NCBI GenBank assembly: GCA_045635785.1
Contig: JAZTWJ010000052.1
Span: 1-64,000, forward strand
DNA from: Flemingiibacterium sp045635785
GTDB lineage: Bacteria > Bacillota > Clostridia > Oscillospirales > CAG-272
Direction of reading: 5' to 3'
Length of the DNA stretch: 64,000 nt
The position numbers were made by a program, and so were the translations under genes. How positions within the stretch are numbered: position 1 is the first letter of the stretch; each line of letters begins with the position of its first letter. The notes under the pieces are model-generated. The model was not told the origin of the DNA and ran no database searches. It saw only the letters and a program-made list of their open reading frames with translations. Shown here piece by piece: positions 17,350 through 25,548 of the stretch.

Positions 17350-17784
17350 TCGTTCTTGCAATCGCATTTCAGGCGGAATGCCGTCATGCTCCGCTTTCAG
17401 CACCGCATATTCTTCCATTTCGTGTTTGATGGACAGTGCCAGCGTAGAAATAAACGCCGCCTCTGTGGGCTTGCCTCGCTTGAATTCCACCGAATGGAGA
17501 AAATAGCGGTATTGCAGCATTGCATCGCCCCTGTTCCACGCGGCGGTGACCGCATGGCGGATGGCTCCGCGCACGCTTTCTATGCCGATGCCGTACTGCT
17601 TTGCCAAAAGCGCCAACGCCTCCGCGATGGTGGCATTCGGCTCCGTCAGCAAATGCTCCAGCGTTTTTGCAAGATAGATGCCTCCCTTTGTGGTCAGCTT
17701 AACAGAAAAGCTTTCCAAAATCTGATGCGTGCGCCGAATCGCAAATTGGCGCATTTCACCGCCAAAAGCCTGTGTTTCCGTCAT
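17347..17784 (-). CDS. stand-alone Spo0A-type DNA-binding (Spo0A_C) protein lacking a receiver domain
   Basis: 145 aa. Residues about 27-140 match the effector domain of Spo0A: KGGIYLAKTL, the helix-turn-helix segment GIESVRGAIRHAVTAAWNRG (compare SRVERAIRHAIEVAWSRG in Bacillus Spo0A) and FKRGKPTEAAFISTLA. There is no N-terminal CheY-like receiver; only about 26 residues precede the domain. The start ATG at 17784 follows GGAGGGGGGACC; a longer frame to 17871 lacks a ribosome site and overlaps the promoter. It probably binds 0A-box-like DNA without phosphorylation control. It is not the main Spo0A, which would be elsewhere. Confidence 0.85.
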   Translation of the reverse strand: MTETQAFGGEMRQFAIRRTHQILESFSVKLTTKGGIYLAKTLEHLLTEPNATIAEALALLAKQYGIGIESVRGAIRHAVTAAWNRGDAMLQYRYFLHSVEFKRGKPTEAAFISTLALSIKHEMEEYAVLKAEHDGIPPEMRLQER

Positions 17785-17842
17785 CTGGTCCCCCCTCCGC
17801 ACAGCCGCAATGCCTTGAAGCTTATTTTGAACCTTGAATACC

Positions 17843-17871
17843 ATTTTACAACTTTTCAGAGGCAAAATCAA
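17843..17871 (-). promoter_or_regulatory. promoter of the Spo0A_C gene
   Basis: Minus-strand TTGATT (17866-17871) and TAAAAT (17843-17848) with a 17-bp spacer, about 50 nt upstream of the start codon. Confidence 0.55.
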
Positions 17872-18251
17872 GTGCTTTTGACAATGAAAAAGGATTTCTG
17901 CTTATCATCCAATTTCATATTTTTCATCCTGCGATAGTTGTGTAATATCAACATGCGGTATCGAAAATGAACGGTTTGGCGGCAAGCGGAACGAGCGAAA
18001 TTTGAAACGAATTTTCACTTTTTCACCCTTAACTGCACGATTTTCTATATTTAAGTAAAAAATTTTATAAATTTACAACGAACATCTTTCTTTTTCAAAA
18101 AATTTGCGTTAAAATAATAATGGTGGTTATCGTGCATTCTTTGATAGCCGATTGCTTGCCGCCTACATACAGCCTTAGGCAGATGGCGCAAATGCACCGT
18201 CGCTTTGGCTTTCATGACTGAAAATAATTATTTTTATAAGGAGAAACGATC
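17872..18251 (+). other. 380-bp non-coding leader region before the SDR gene
   Basis: No gene seen. It holds an AT-rich central part (about 18040-18120) with a possible plus-strand -10 TAAAAT near 18113. Next is an imperfect stem GGTTATC / GATAGCC (18125-18149). A perfect 10-bp inverted repeat pairs GGCGGCAAGC (17978-17987) with GCTTGCCGCC (18154-18163). AAGGAG at about 18238 is the ribosome site of the next gene. The repeats may be operator halves or leader structure; no known riboswitch was recognised. Confidence 0.5.
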
Positions 18252-19109
18252 ATGAAGTTACCTTTTTCGATTGACCTTTCCGGCAAAACCGCGCTCGTAA
18301 CGGGCGGCGGCGGAATCCTCTGCTCCGAATTTGCAAAGGCGCTGGCTGCATGCGGCGCAAAGGTTGCTGTCTGCGACCTGCGCGAGGAGGCTGCGCAGAG
18401 CGTGGTGGATGAGATCACCGCAAACGGCGGCACCGCTATGGCAGTTGCCGCAAACGTTCTGGACAAGGCAAGCCTTGAAGCAGCACGCGAAGCGATCCTC
18501 GCAAAGTTCGGTACGGTTGACATCCTGCTCAACGGCGCAGGCGGCAACAACCCGAAGGGCACCACCTCCAAGGAATATCTCGAGCCCGAAGATCTGGAAG
18601 GCACCGCAGAGGACATCAAGACCTTCTTTGACCTCGATCCCGCAGGCATTGAATTCGTCTTCAATCTCAACTTCCTCGGCACCCTGCTTCCCACGCAGGT
18701 ATTCGCAAAGGATATGGCAAAGAAGGGCGACACCGTCATTCTGAACGTATCCTCCATGAACGCATTCTGCCCGCTGACCAAGATCCCCGCATACTCCGGT
18801 GCAAAGGCAGCCGTTTCCAACTTCACCCAGTGGCTGGCTGTTCACTTCTCCAAGGTGGGCATCCGTGTTAACGCCATTGCTCCCGGCTTCTTCCTCAACA
18901 ACCAGAACCATGCGCTTCCCATCAATCCCGACGGAACCTACACCGCACGTTCCCAGAAGATTCTCAACCACACGCCCATGAACCGTTTCGGCGAGACCGA
19001 TGACCTCATCGGCACCCTTCTGTGGCTTGTTGACAACAAGGCTTCCGGCTTTGTAAACGGCGTTGTCGTTCCTGTAGACGGCGGCTTCGCTGCATATTCG
19101 GGTGTTTGA
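18252..19109 (+). CDS. short-chain dehydrogenase/reductase, possibly D-mannonate oxidoreductase (fructuronate reductase)
   Basis: 285 aa classical SDR. It has the cofactor loop TALVTGGGGILCSEFAKAL (about 13-31), NGAGG (about 97) and catalytic Ser in NVSSMNAF. YSGAK supplies the Tyr/Lys pair and VPVDGGFAAYSGV is the C-terminus. The LCSEFAKALAACGAKVAVCD region and the NNPKGTT loop resemble SDR-type fructuronate reductases of hexuronate catabolism. No uxuA or uxaC is adjacent, so the substrate is tentative. It has a strong ATAAGGAGAAACGATC start and its own terminator, i.e. it is monocistronic. Codon use is rich in GCA/AAG, as in highly expressed genes of this window. Confidence 0.8.
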   Translation: MKLPFSIDLSGKTALVTGGGGILCSEFAKALAACGAKVAVCDLREEAAQSVVDEITANGGTAMAVAANVLDKASLEAAREAILAKFGTVDILLNGAGGNNPKGTTSKEYLEPEDLEGTAEDIKTFFDLDPAGIEFVFNLNFLGTLLPTQVFAKDMAKKGDTVILNVSSMNAFCPLTKIPAYSGAKAAVSNFTQWLAVHFSKVGIRVNAIAPGFFLNNQNHALPINPDGTYTARSQKILNHTPMNRFGETDDLIGTLLWLVDNKASGFVNGVVVPVDGGFAAYSGV

Positions 19110-19125
19110 TCTTACATTACTCTTT

Positions 19126-19158
19126 CGCTCCGTTGCAACCGCAACGGGGCATTTTTTA
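19126..19158 (+). terminator. terminator after the SDR gene
   Basis: Stem CTCCGTTGC / GCAACGGGG around AACC, followed by CATTTTTTAT. Confidence 0.85.
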
Positions 19159-19202
19159 TGCTGTGAATTTGAAGTTTATTCACAATTGTTTCGACAGAAC
19201 GG

Positions 19203-19231
19203 TTGAAATTCTCCCGTAAATATGGTATAAT
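19203..19231 (+). promoter_or_regulatory. promoter of the MBOAT-DHHW operon
   Basis: Plus-strand TTGAAA (19203-19208) and TATAAT (19226-19231) with a 17-bp spacer, about 39 nt before the ATG. Confidence 0.75.
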
Positions 19232-19269
19232 AGCAGTAATTTCAAAGTAATCAAAGAAAGGTTCCCCGT

Positions 19270-20682
19270 ATGGTTTTTTCAAGCCTTGAATTTCTGCTGC
19301 TCTATCTGACGGTGACGCTGTTTGTGTATCATATCGCACCGCTCAAGCTGCGCAATATTGTTCTTTTGGCTGTCAGTCTGGTTTTTTACGGTTGGGGTGA
19401 GCCGCTCTATGTGTTCTTGATGATCTTCACCATCAACGTAGACTATCTGTGCGGTCTGCTTGTGGAAAGAAATGTTTTGCGCGGTGATCGGCGGACGGCA
19501 AAGATCTGTATGATCATTGCCATCGTCATCAATCTGGCGATCCTCGGCTTTTTCAAATATTACGATTTCTTCATCGAGAATCTTCGCCTGATTCCGGGAC
19601 TTGACTTTTTGAAGCCCCTTGGACTCGGCTTGCCCATCGGCATCTCTTTTTACACCTTTCAGGCGCTGTCCTATGTCATTGACGTTTATCGCGCGGATAC
19701 CCCCGCACAAAAGAATATCGCCTCCTTTGGCGCCTATGTCACGCTCTATCCCCAGCTGATCGCAGGTCCCATCGTCCGTTATAAGGATGTGGATGATCAG
19801 CTTACGGAGAGGGAGCATTCCGTGCCGCTGTTTGCGGAGGGCGTCCGCACCTTTATCGCCGGTCTGTGCAAGAAAATTTTCCTTGCCAACATGGTGGGAC
19901 AGCTGTGGGAATCCTTCAGGGCTGTGCCCTCCGATGAGTTGAGCATCGTCGGCGCATGGCTTGGCATTTTCTGCTATTCTCTCCAGATCTATTTTGACTT
20001 CTCCGCCTACTCCGATATGGCGATCGGTCTTGGCAAAATGATCGGCTTCCGCTTCCTTGAAAACTTCAACTATCCCTATATTTCAAGATCCATCACCGAA
20101 TTTTGGCGGCGATGGCATATTTCGCTGGGAACGTGGTTCCGCGACTATGTGTATATTCCGCTGGGCGGCAATCGCTGTTCAAAATTCAGGCAGCTTCGCA
20201 ACATTTTCGTCGTATGGCTTCTCACCGGTTTTTGGCACGGTGCTAGCTGGAACTATATTCTGTGGGGACTGTATTATTTCGTATTGCTGCTCATCGAAAA
20301 GCTGTTCCTTCTCAAAAAATTAGAAAAAGCACCCGCCTTTTTCCGGCATTTGTACACGCTTTTTCTTGTGCTGTTCGGCTGGTTGCTGTTCGTCTTTGAG
20401 GATCTCGGCGCAGGCATGATCTATCTTGGCAATATGTTCGGCGTGGGCGGCGCGGGCTTTATCGGCGCCATGGATGTTTATAATCTGTCGCGCAATCTCC
20501 TCTTTTTTGCCGTTCTTATCATCGCCGCAACACCGCTTCCCAAAAAGATCTGCAAGGCACTCATCGAAAAACACGAGGCGGCACGCATCGCGTTCTCCGT
20601 GCTCGGCATGATCGGCGTATTGATGAGCCTTGCATATTTGGCAGATTCCACCTTCAATCCGTTCCTGTACTTCCGATTCTAA
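19270..20682 (+). CDS. MBOAT-family O-acyltransferase (AlgI/DltB-like)
   Basis: 470 aa polytopic membrane protein with roughly ten or more hydrophobic segments. The AlgI-type motifs are intact: FYTFQALSYVIDVYR, QLIAGPIVRY, SITEFWRRWHISLGTWFRDY (about 275-295) and TGFWHGASWNYILWG (about 318-332) with the catalytic His. Known relatives move acyl groups, usually acetyl, across the membrane onto extracellular polysaccharide. The following DHHW/AlgX-like gene is the expected periplasm-facing or surface partner. The acceptor (capsule, exopolysaccharide or wall polymer) is not known. Confidence 0.95.
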   Translation: MVFSSLEFLLLYLTVTLFVYHIAPLKLRNIVLLAVSLVFYGWGEPLYVFLMIFTINVDYLCGLLVERNVLRGDRRTAKICMIIAIVINLAILGFFKYYDFFIENLRLIPGLDFLKPLGLGLPIGISFYTFQALSYVIDVYRADTPAQKNIASFGAYVTLYPQLIAGPIVRYKDVDDQLTEREHSVPLFAEGVRTFIAGLCKKIFLANMVGQLWESFRAVPSDELSIVGAWLGIFCYSLQIYFDFSAYSDMAIGLGKMIGFRFLENFNYPYISRSITEFWRRWHISLGTWFRDYVYIPLGGNRCSKFRQLRNIFVVWLLTGFWHGASWNYILWGLYYFVLLLIEKLFLLKKLEKAPAFFRHLYTLFLVLFGWLLFVFEDLGAGMIYLGNMFGVGGAGFIGAMDVYNLSRNLLFFAVLIIAATPLPKKICKALIEKHEAARIAFSVLGMIGVLMSLAYLADSTFNPFLYFRF

Positions 20683-20697
20683 GGGCAGGTGATTCAA

Positions 20698-21882
20698 ATG
20701 GACAACAAACAAAAGAAAAAATATCGCATCAGCGACCTGCTTTCGATCGCAGGACTGCTTGTCATTCTCTACGGATTTGCCATCGCCACCCTTGCGATGC
20801 CGGATACGCAGTTTTCTGAGGATGAAAACCGCGTCCTTCAGCAAAAGCCGAAGTTTTCGATCCACGCGCTGATAAGCGGCACCTATACGCGCGAGGTCGC
20901 GGATTATTTTGCCGATCAGCTCCCCCTGCGCGATCTGTTTGTGGGCGCGAAGGCGGCGGCGGAGATCTCCATGGGCAAACAGGAGAACGACGACGTTCTT
21001 CTCGGCAAAATGGGGCATATCATCGCCAAGGACGACCATCCGAATGTTGCGCAGGCGGACAAAAATATCCTCGCATTAAGCCGCTTCCATGCGATGCTGA
21101 CGGATGTGGACTTTCGCGTTGCCATTGCGGGGCGCGCGCAGGATGTGCTGACCGCATACATGCCGACGCTCTATCCAAGCAAGGAGCTTTCCGATAAGCT
21201 GTTTGACCGTGTCGATCAAGGTCTGCAGGACATCCCCCGCGTTGAACTGCTCGCACCGCTTCGCGCAAGGGCAGATGCGGGCGAATATGTATATTATCGC
21301 ACCGACCATCATTGGACGACGCTTGGCGCATACTACGCCTATGCGGAGATCATGCGATCCTATGGCATGGAACCGCATCTCATGGAGTATTTCAGCATAG
21401 AGCGCGTTTCCGATGCCTTTTACGGCACCACATGGTCAAAGGCGGGCATGAAATGGATCCGCCCCGACAGCATGGAGTTTTTCCGTTGGGATGGAGATGA
21501 TACCGTGATCACGGAGATCGCGGACAACGGCAGAACGCTTTCCGGCATGTACGACCGTTCCTATTTGAGTCTCAAGGACAAATACAGCGCGTTCATCGGC
21601 GGAAACAACGGCAGAGTGCGTATTTATCCCTCAGAGGGAAGCCCCCTTGCCACGCAAAAAAGAGAAACGCTGGTGCTGATCAAGGACAGCTTTGGTCATT
21701 CGCTTGCCCCGTTCCTTGCGGCGCATTTTGATCTTGAGATCATTGACTTGCGCTATTATAAGCTCCCCATGTTAGAGCTGATCGCAGAGGTCGGCGCGAC
21801 AAAGGTGCTGGTGTTATACAACATGGACAGCATCACAAATTCCAACTCCCTTCAGCTTCTTGGCATCGGGCTCACAGAGTAA
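20698..21882 (+). CDS. DHHW-family protein (AlgJ/AlgX-like SGNH acetyltransferase partner)
   Basis: 394 aa. A signal-anchor (about 15-38) is followed by an extracellular domain. The DHHW motif YYRTDHHWTTLGAYYAY lies near 200, and the catalytic Ser motif LVLIKDSFGHSLAP near 320, as in SGNH O-acetyltransferases. With MBOAT proteins such enzymes transfer acetyl groups to a secreted polysaccharide. I choose the ATG at 20698, preceded by AGGGCAGGTG; a GTG at 20689 is possible. It lies 15 nt after the MBOAT stop, so the two are one operon ended by a strong terminator. Confidence 0.9.
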   Translation: MDNKQKKKYRISDLLSIAGLLVILYGFAIATLAMPDTQFSEDENRVLQQKPKFSIHALISGTYTREVADYFADQLPLRDLFVGAKAAAEISMGKQENDDVLLGKMGHIIAKDDHPNVAQADKNILALSRFHAMLTDVDFRVAIAGRAQDVLTAYMPTLYPSKELSDKLFDRVDQGLQDIPRVELLAPLRARADAGEYVYYRTDHHWTTLGAYYAYAEIMRSYGMEPHLMEYFSIERVSDAFYGTTWSKAGMKWIRPDSMEFFRWDGDDTVITEIADNGRTLSGMYDRSYLSLKDKYSAFIGGNNGRVRIYPSEGSPLATQKRETLVLIKDSFGHSLAPFLAAHFDLEIIDLRYYKLPMLELIAEVGATKVLVLYNMDSITNSNSLQLLGIGLTE

Positions 21883-21888
21883 CAAAAC

Positions 21889-21934
21889 AGACGGTCTGTT
21901 GATGTAAATCCAACAGACCGTCCTTTTATTTTTT
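21889..21934. terminator. bidirectional terminator between the DHHW gene and nth
   Basis: Stem GACGGTCTGTTG / CAACAGACCGTC followed by CTTTTATTTTTT (plus) and an A-containing run on the other strand. Confidence 0.9.
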
Positions 21935-22564
21935 CACATGCTTGCAAAGATCACGCACCGTGCATTCGTCGCATTTCGGTGCGCGTGCCGTGCAGACATC
22001 CCGTCCGTACTGCACCAGACGGTGGCAAAAATCCGATTGCTTGTGCGGCTCGATGAGTGGAATCAGGATCCGCTCGATTTTCAGCGGGTCCTTCAGCGAT
22101 TCGGGATAGAGCCCGATCCTGCCGCAGATGCGGATACAGTGGGTATCGGTGACAATGGCGGGCTTGCCGTACACATCGCCAAGCAGTAGGTTGGCGATCT
22201 TGCGCCCCACCCCGGGGAAGCGCAGAAGCTCCTCCATCGTATCGGGCAGAACACCGCCGTATTCATCGCGCAGCATGATGCAGGCATCCTTGATATTCTT
22301 CGCCTTTGTCCGATAAAGACCGCATGGGCGCACAAGCTCCTCCAGCTCCGCAAGCTCGCAGTCGGCAACGGCTTCCGCGGTGGGTAGCTTTCCAAACAGA
22401 TCCTTACATACAATATTGACACGGGCATCGGTGCATTGCGCCGAAAGCCGCCCCATGATCAAAAGCTTCCATGCTTCGCCGCCGGATTCCAGCGCACACT
22501 GTGCGTCGGGATATAGCTTTTCAAGTCGATCGCAAAATGCGCGAGCACGTTCTTTTTTTGTCAA
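21926..22564 (-). CDS. nth: endonuclease III (DNA glycosylase/AP lyase)
   Basis: About 212 aa. The HhH motif LLRFPGVGRKIANLLL (about 105-120) supplies the catalytic Lys, and VTDTHCIRICGRIGL the catalytic Asp. The C-terminal 4Fe-4S ligands follow the exact C-x6-C-x2-C-x5-C pattern (CTARAPKCDECTVRDLC). It excises oxidised pyrimidines in base-excision repair. The start is a choice. GAAAGGA lies 9 nt before a TTG at 22564 but abuts an ATG at 22573, so I prefer TTG; the ATG would add three residues. Confidence 0.95.
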   Translation of the reverse strand: MTKKERARAFCDRLEKLYPDAQCALESGGEAWKLLIMGRLSAQCTDARVNIVCKDLFGKLPTAEAVADCELAELEELVRPCGLYRTKAKNIKDACIMLRDEYGGVLPDTMEELLRFPGVGRKIANLLLGDVYGKPAIVTDTHCIRICGRIGLYPESLKDPLKIERILIPLIEPHKQSDFCHRLVQYGRDVCTARAPKCDECTVRDLCKHVKK

Positions 22565-22595
22565 GGGAACCATTCCTTTCGATTGTGATACTTTT

Positions 22596-22625
22596 ATTAT
22601 ACAGCATCAGCCGCGCCCTTGTCAA
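22596..22625 (-). promoter_or_regulatory. nth promoter
   Basis: Minus-strand TTGACA (22620-22625) and TATAAT (22596-22601), with an 18-bp spacer. Confidence 0.8.
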
Positions 22626-22668
22626 CTATCAGTTTTGAAAGTATTCCCCATTTTTTGACCGTCTGTGG

Positions 22669-25119
22669 CTACTTGATTGCAGATTCATCGGGCTCCTGCT
22701 CGGAAAAGCCCTCCTCCGCGCCGTTTTCCGTGATACGCATCAGCACCACCGTCATATCATCGCTTCGCGTATTGTTCATCACCGCATGCTCGAGGATCTT
22801 ATCCGCCATCCGCTGCAGATCATCCTCCCATTCACAGCCGAGCAACTCCGCCAACCAAATGCCCTCCTCCAGCGACTGCGCCACGCCGTCGCTGAACATG
22901 ACCAAAATATCGCCCGCTTCCAGATCCAGCCGGATCTGCTCCGCATCCAAATCGCGCAAAATGCCGATGGGAACGGTCTTTGACTGCAGCTTATACAAAT
23001 TGCCCTCTCGCAGAACATAGGACGGCGCCGCGCCGCTTTTTACAAAAAATGCCTCGCCGGACAGCAGATCGATTTCCGCCAAATCAATGGTGGCAGAGCA
23101 TTCGTTGCCCCGACTGCGGATAAAGCCGTTGAGCATTTCCAGCGTCACATGCTTGGTGTTGCCGCTCCGAAGCATCTGCTCGCAAAAGACCGCGCACAGC
23201 TTGGAGGTGATCGCCGCCTCCTTGCCGCTTCCCATGCCATCGGAGATCAGCGCATAGCAAAAGTCCTCCCGATTTTCAAATACGGCAGCAGTATCTCCGT
23301 TGGTACTTTCCTCCTCCTTCACATTGCTCGCCCTTGCGCTTTCGATGCGAAAGCATCGCCTTGCGCGAAGGGTGACGGTGACCGTGTCCTCCTCAATATG
23401 AAAGTGCGGCATGCAAAGCGGTGTCTGAAGGGTATTTTCCACCGCCAGACGCAGTTCTTCTGCGCCCATGCGCACGCTTGCAAGCTCTACGCCGCCGATA
23501 ATGACCTGCTTTTTACGCTCCCCGTAGCAGAGCGCACCTGCGGCGCGAAGATCCATATACCGCAAGGATCGCTGCAGTTTTTTTGTCAGCTCCTCGTTGA
23601 TTTTATACTCCGCATCATTTTTTGCGACGGATTCCGCGAGCAGCTTGGACAGCGCGTCATAATCCACGGCAAACGCCTCCGTCTTATCGCTTCCAATCAG
23701 CCGCTCGATCAGATGTGCGGTCTCCAGATTGATATTTGCCGTAATTTTCTCGATGTTGTAGCAACGCTCCCTCAGGTATGGGGGAATATCGGAAAGCTCG
23801 ATTCTGCCGTTTTGATAGAGGGCGGCGGTGATTTTGCTTTGTGCATCCATGGTGGAGCTGCTTTCTCTCTCCCAGCAAAATGCAAACAAGGAGCATTTTT
23901 CGCAACATCCGTCAAATACCCTGTCGCAGACCTGCTTCAAGTCCATGATCCCCGGTCGCCGCAAGCGGTCCGAGAGCGTATAGATCACCTCGGAAAGATG
24001 ACTGAAGGTTTCCGACAGCGCATGCATCCGCAGGGTTGTATCCGTGTGCTTTTTCTCCATCATGTAAAACTCCTCATCCCGCCTGTCCGCCTCCGTGCTC
24101 GAAAACACGGGCAGACGCGGCATAATGTTATAAAGCGACAGCGGTGCAAAAACAGCCGCCGCGGTCAGCGTATCCGGCAAAAGCCTCTGCAGGATCTCAA
24201 ACCCGTCCATGGCAACGCCAACGGTCATGAGGGCAACGCATCCTGCCGCCATCGCCGCCGGCTTGTTGCGCTTCCAAAGAAATCCCGCAAGAAGCCCTGC
24301 CGTCGCCAAAAGGCAGGGTGCCGCACCGACGGAATACGCCAAGTCTGCATTTTCCGCCGCCTCAAATACGCGAACGCTTCCGCAGGCGATGCCCGCCGCC
24401 AATCCCACCGCACAGCCTCGCAGAGCGCCGCCGCAGGATGCCGCCCAAAGCGTCACAAAAAATGCCGCCGCAAAGGCGGGGGAGAATCCCCACACGCTAT
24501 ATTCGCGCAGGGCAAATACCGTGATGAAGATCAGCGTGCCGGCAGAAAGCTCCGCGTATCTTCTGATCTGCTCGTTTTTTGTAAACATGCCCGAGAGAGC
24601 CAGCGTGCAGAGGGGGCAAAGAAAGAATCCCGCCGTCAATCCAAACAGATCATAGTATAAAAATCCGCCTGTGATCAAGCGAAGCATGCCAATAACAAAG
24701 GCGCAAAAGCAGGAGATCGCACAGCGAATGAGAATGCTTTCGCCGAACATGCCGTGCACCGATCGCGCCAAGCGTGCGTCGGGGCGAGCGAGAAGCTTTC
24801 TGCATATCAGAGCGCGCGCCGAAAAGCAAAGTATGTATGCCACCGTCATTGCCACCGCCTGTCCGCGCAGAAAAAGCGAGGAGATCACGAGTCCGAGCAA
24901 GCAATGGGGAACGAACACATTCGCCGCCGACAGCAAAGCAATGCCAAAGGGATGGCATCCGAAGGGCCCCGCCGCGCATCCAAACAGCAGAGCGAGAAGT
25001 GCGACTCCCACGCCCTTGGCGAGCTGCAGGGGGCTTATTTTTGAAAGATCCACCGCATTTTTGTCTGTGGAAAGAAATGCTTTTTCGAGGTTCTGCTTCA
25101 AAAGCTTTTGTAATGCCAT
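22669..25119 (-). CDS. spoIIE: stage II sporulation protein E (SpoIIE phosphatase)
   Basis: 816 aa from the ATG at 25119 (Bacillus SpoIIE is 827). The N-terminal third is a multi-spanning membrane region (about 35-330). A central regulatory/FtsZ-interaction region follows, with a Cys cluster FDGCCEKCSLFAFCWE. The C-terminal PP2C phosphatase domain shows ALISDGMGSGKEAA and ILVMFSDGVAQSLEEG metal-binding Asp motifs. In known spore formers it dephosphorylates SpoIIAA to activate sigma-F at the polar septum. The ribosome site is AAGGACGG. The open frame extends upstream to 25458, but that part crosses the promoter and is not expected to be translated. Confidence 0.96.
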   Translation of the reverse strand: MALQKLLKQNLEKAFLSTDKNAVDLSKISPLQLAKGVGVALLALLFGCAAGPFGCHPFGIALLSAANVFVPHCLLGLVISSLFLRGQAVAMTVAYILCFSARALICRKLLARPDARLARSVHGMFGESILIRCAISCFCAFVIGMLRLITGGFLYYDLFGLTAGFFLCPLCTLALSGMFTKNEQIRRYAELSAGTLIFITVFALREYSVWGFSPAFAAAFFVTLWAASCGGALRGCAVGLAAGIACGSVRVFEAAENADLAYSVGAAPCLLATAGLLAGFLWKRNKPAAMAAGCVALMTVGVAMDGFEILQRLLPDTLTAAAVFAPLSLYNIMPRLPVFSSTEADRRDEEFYMMEKKHTDTTLRMHALSETFSHLSEVIYTLSDRLRRPGIMDLKQVCDRVFDGCCEKCSLFAFCWERESSSTMDAQSKITAALYQNGRIELSDIPPYLRERCYNIEKITANINLETAHLIERLIGSDKTEAFAVDYDALSKLLAESVAKNDAEYKINEELTKKLQRSLRYMDLRAAGALCYGERKKQVIIGGVELASVRMGAEELRLAVENTLQTPLCMPHFHIEEDTVTVTLRARRCFRIESARASNVKEEESTNGDTAAVFENREDFCYALISDGMGSGKEAAITSKLCAVFCEQMLRSGNTKHVTLEMLNGFIRSRGNECSATIDLAEIDLLSGEAFFVKSGAAPSYVLREGNLYKLQSKTVPIGILRDLDAEQIRLDLEAGDILVMFSDGVAQSLEEGIWLAELLGCEWEDDLQRMADKILEHAVMNNTRSDDMTVVLMRITENGAEEGFSEQEPDESAIK

Positions 25120-25174
25120 GATTTTTACCGTCCTTGAAAATCTGAAAAATTTGCCATATGCGGCTTGTGGCAAT

Positions 25175-25207
25175 ATTATACCGCAAACGGAAAATTTCCT
25201 CTGTCGA
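25175..25207 (-). promoter_or_regulatory. spoIIE promoter with 21-bp spacing and overlapping Spo0A box
   Basis: Minus-strand TATAAT (25175-25180) has no -35 hexamer at 17 bp, but TCGACA (25202-25207) stands exactly 21 bp upstream. The same bases read TGTCGAT on the plus strand, one mismatch from the 0A box TGTCGAA. The Bacillus spoIIE promoter is known for the same over-long spacing and Spo0A activation. The rest of 25208-25391 contains another weak 0A-like TGTCGCC (about 25260) and no gene. Confidence 0.7.
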
Positions 25208-25391
25208 TTGATGCCTGTAGCTTGACGGCGGATTATTGCATCCTCGGTTGGGGAATGGCGACAATCGCCGTTTCCCGCCCGAATTGATATACGAACGGGC
25301 GATTCTTTGCCTATTTCGGCGCATTTGGTCATGCGTTTTCGCAGAACGACCGTATTTTTTCTCAAAAGCTTCAAAAAATTCAAAAAATCCC

Positions 25392-25421
25392 TTGCAATAC
25401 CGAATAGAAATATGTTATAAT
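25392..25421 (+). promoter_or_regulatory. nfnA-nfnB promoter
   Basis: Plus-strand TTGCAA (25392-25397) and TATAAT (25416-25421) with an 18-bp spacer, giving a leader of about 120 nt. Confidence 0.7.
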
Positions 25422-25507
25422 TAAAGATGTATCGAAATATTATCGGTCTCTGCACCAAGATCCACGCTACGGTTTCCGTCCTGTGGATGCTTCACCCCCG
25501 CAACCTT

Positions 25508-25536
25508 GCAGAAAGGAAGACTTGCCCTGCAAGTCA
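25508..25536 (+). repeat. SD-hairpin leader module, copy 1 (nfnA)
   Basis: GCAGAAAGGAAGACTTGC, then CCT, then GCAAGTCA. The hairpin GACTTGC/GCAAGTC follows the only good Shine-Dalgarno (GAAAGGAAG) and separates it from the nfnA ATG at 25549. Almost the same module is at 39823-39851 before noc. Confidence 0.7.
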
Positions 25537-25548
25537 CAGACATAAATT

